DNA from: Brevundimonas sp. A19_0
Lineage (GTDB): Bacteria; Pseudomonadota; Alphaproteobacteria; Caulobacterales; Caulobacteraceae
Assembly: GCF_017744255.1 (NCBI RefSeq)
Contig: NZ_JAGHQP010000003.1
Span: 62,001 to 126,000 of the forward strand
Reading direction: 5' to 3'
Length of the DNA: 64,000 bases
Shown: positions 62,874-64,000 of the stretch, in pieces
Layout: each line of letters starts with the position of its first letter
Numbering within the stretch: position 1 is the first letter of the stretch
Made by a program: the position numbers and the translations under genes
The notes under the pieces: model-generated
What the model was told of the DNA's origin: nothing
Database searches by the model: none
The model's input: only the letters and a program-made list of their open reading frames with translations

Positions 62874-64000
62874 ATGTCCGGAACCAAGGCCACCAAGGGC
62901 GTCCTGCGGTCGACCGTGGCGCTTGCCGCCGCGGGATCGGTTGCGCTTGCCCCGTTGATGGGGGTGGCCCAGGAAGCGCCCGCCTCTGCGGTCACCGAGC
63001 CGCTGGCCATCCGGATCGGCACCACCGAGGCCTATACCCGTATCGAATTCGCCGGCGTGGTCGGGGCCCGCTCGCGCGTCAGCATCGACGGCCGCACGGT
63101 GGTCGTGCGGGTCGGCACCACGGCGGCGCCGGACATTTCCCGCCTGAAAGTCGATCCACCCGCAGGCCTCAGCTCGGTCGAGACCCGCGCTGTCCAGAAC
63201 GGTACCGAACTGGTCCTGACGCTGGCCGAGGGGGCGACCGCCACCCAGGGCCAGGCCGACGGCGCCGTCTGGGTCAATCTCTACCGCCCCGGCGAGACCC
63301 CGGCGCCCGCTGCGCAGCAGGGCACGGCCACGGTCGGCGTGCGCGCCGCGCCCTCGGCCGATTCCGTCACCCTGACCTTCACCTGGGACCGGCCCGTCGG
63401 CGCCGCCGTCTTCCGTCGGGGCGAGGCGGTCTGGATCGTCTTCGATCAGGCCGCCAGTCTCGACATGCCCGGTGCGAAGGATCTGGGTCCGGCAGGCGAG
63501 GCCCGCTGGGCGCGCGGCCCTGACTACACCTCCATCCGCATCGACGCGCCCCGCAACCTGCAGGTCGGCGCCTCGGGTCAGGGCAGCGTCTGGACCGTCA
63601 CCCTCGGCACCCGCGCCGTGCCCGCCGGCGGCGTCCGTGTGGATCGCGACGAGGAGGGCCGTCCCGCCCTCGTCCTGACCATGGCGGGCGCCACCCAGGC
63701 CATCTGGCTGACCGACCCGCTGGTCGGGGATCGCTTTGCCGCCGTCACCGCCCTGGCGCCGGGCAAGGGCTTTGGCGGTCGCCGCCAGACGGTCGACCTG
63801 ACCGTGCTGCCTTCAGCCCAGGGGCTGGGCATCGAGACCCCGACCGATGATCTGAAGATCGAGGCGTCGGGCGACCGCGTGCGCATCAGCCGCCCGGGCG
63901 GCCTGACCCTGTCACCCCCTTCGGCCGCGCTCGAGACCGCGTCCCTCGCCGAAGACACCCCGAAGAAGGCCGACTTCCCGGCCCTGATCCTTGAGGAATG
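62874..64000 (+). CDS. AMIN-like secreted protein, 3' end outside window
   Basis: The frame from the ATG at 62874 is open to the window edge (375 codons). A signal peptide is visible (STVALAAAGSVALAPLMGVAQ). Beta-rich repeats follow, with EPLAIRIGTTEAYTRIEF and a second similar unit (VRAAPSADSVTLTFTW), reminiscent of AMIN or TPR-associated periplasmic domains. The C-terminal part, which would decide between a cell-wall amidase and a large TPR envelope protein, lies outside. Confidence 0.65.
   Translation, partial: MSGTKATKGVLRSTVALAAAGSVALAPLMGVAQEAPASAVTEPLAIRIGTTEAYTRIEFAGVVGARSRVSIDGRTVVVRVGTTAAPDISRLKVDPPAGLSSVETRAVQNGTELVLTLAEGATATQGQADGAVWVNLYRPGETPAPAAQQGTATVGVRAAPSADSVTLTFTWDRPVGAAVFRRGEAVWIVFDQAASLDMPGAKDLGPAGEARWARGPDYTSIRIDAPRNLQVGASGQGSVWTVTLGTRAVPAGGVRVDRDEEGRPALVLTMAGATQAIWLTDPLVGDRFAAVTALAPGKGFGGRRQTVDLTVLPSAQGLGIETPTDDLKIEASGDRVRISRPGGLTLSPPSAALETASLAEDTPKKADFPALILEE

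Noticed and set aside
22..64000. CRISPR array or rRNA genes
   Set aside because: No regularly spaced repeats of suitable length and no rRNA-like sequence were seen; the 9-bp tandem units at 50688 are too short and have no spacers.

Overview
The window is GC-rich alphaproteobacterial chromosome, most likely Caulobacterales and close to Brevundimonas. The best evidence is the block at the right end: valS, a small membrane protein, popZ (polar organizing protein Z, a Caulobacterales hallmark), a TolC-family gene and a Pcm-like gene, in the order I recall from Caulobacter. A helicase, S4-domain protein, fdxA and carD group is also typical of alphaproteobacteria. No rRNA or CRISPR array is present. 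Two tRNA genes are present: Arg(CCT) and Cys(GCA).

Left chromosomal part (1-10216). A truncated Mur ligase diverges from an LD-carboxypeptidase, which suggests murein recycling. Next come a spermidine-synthase-like membrane protein, translationally coupled to a Tat/lipoprotein-type isoaspartyl methyltransferase, then a two-domain retropepsin-like protein, a YpfJ-type zinc peptidase, a RibD/DHFR-family protein, an HTH-DUF4019 membrane protein and a small secreted protein.

Integrative element (about 10217-29062, 18.8 kb). A large serine recombinase sits at the left end. The element is inserted in a fatty acid desaturase gene, with an 8-bp direct repeat at the two junctions. The original 3' end of the desaturase gene (53 codons) is stranded at the left end, while the right end supplies a homologous substitute 3' end, so the desaturase is a complete chimera. 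Cargo, left to right: a PolB-like 3'-5' exonuclease, a DUF6641-like protein, a heavy-metal RND efflux operon with small His-rich accessory proteins, a leftward cassette (a 534-aa unknown protein, a TGT/DpdA-like transglycosylase, a 58-aa protein and a small HUH-like protein), a resolvase, and an 892-aa single-chain putative nuclease-methyltransferase-specificity protein. The DpdA-like gene beside a restriction-modification-like gene makes this a candidate DNA-modification and defence cassette. It is the most interesting part of the window.

Right chromosomal part (29063-64000). A small membrane protein plus XRE regulator pair has strong palindromic operators and is followed by an alpha/beta hydrolase. 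Then come ubiA, an EamA transporter, a cold shock gene, an extensin-like protein, a serine hydrolase, gluQ, an AlkA-like glycosylase, a TRIC-family channel, an HNH endonuclease, a transglutaminase-like protein, an M1 aminopeptidase, rpmB, carD, fdxA and a Suv3-like helicase. A tRNA-Arg with an unusual elbow pair follows, then a PA0069-type radical SAM gene, a TrmA-family RNA methyltransferase, tlyA, valS, popZ, tolC, pcm, tRNA-Cys, a DUF983 gene, and an AMIN-like secreted protein cut by the window edge.
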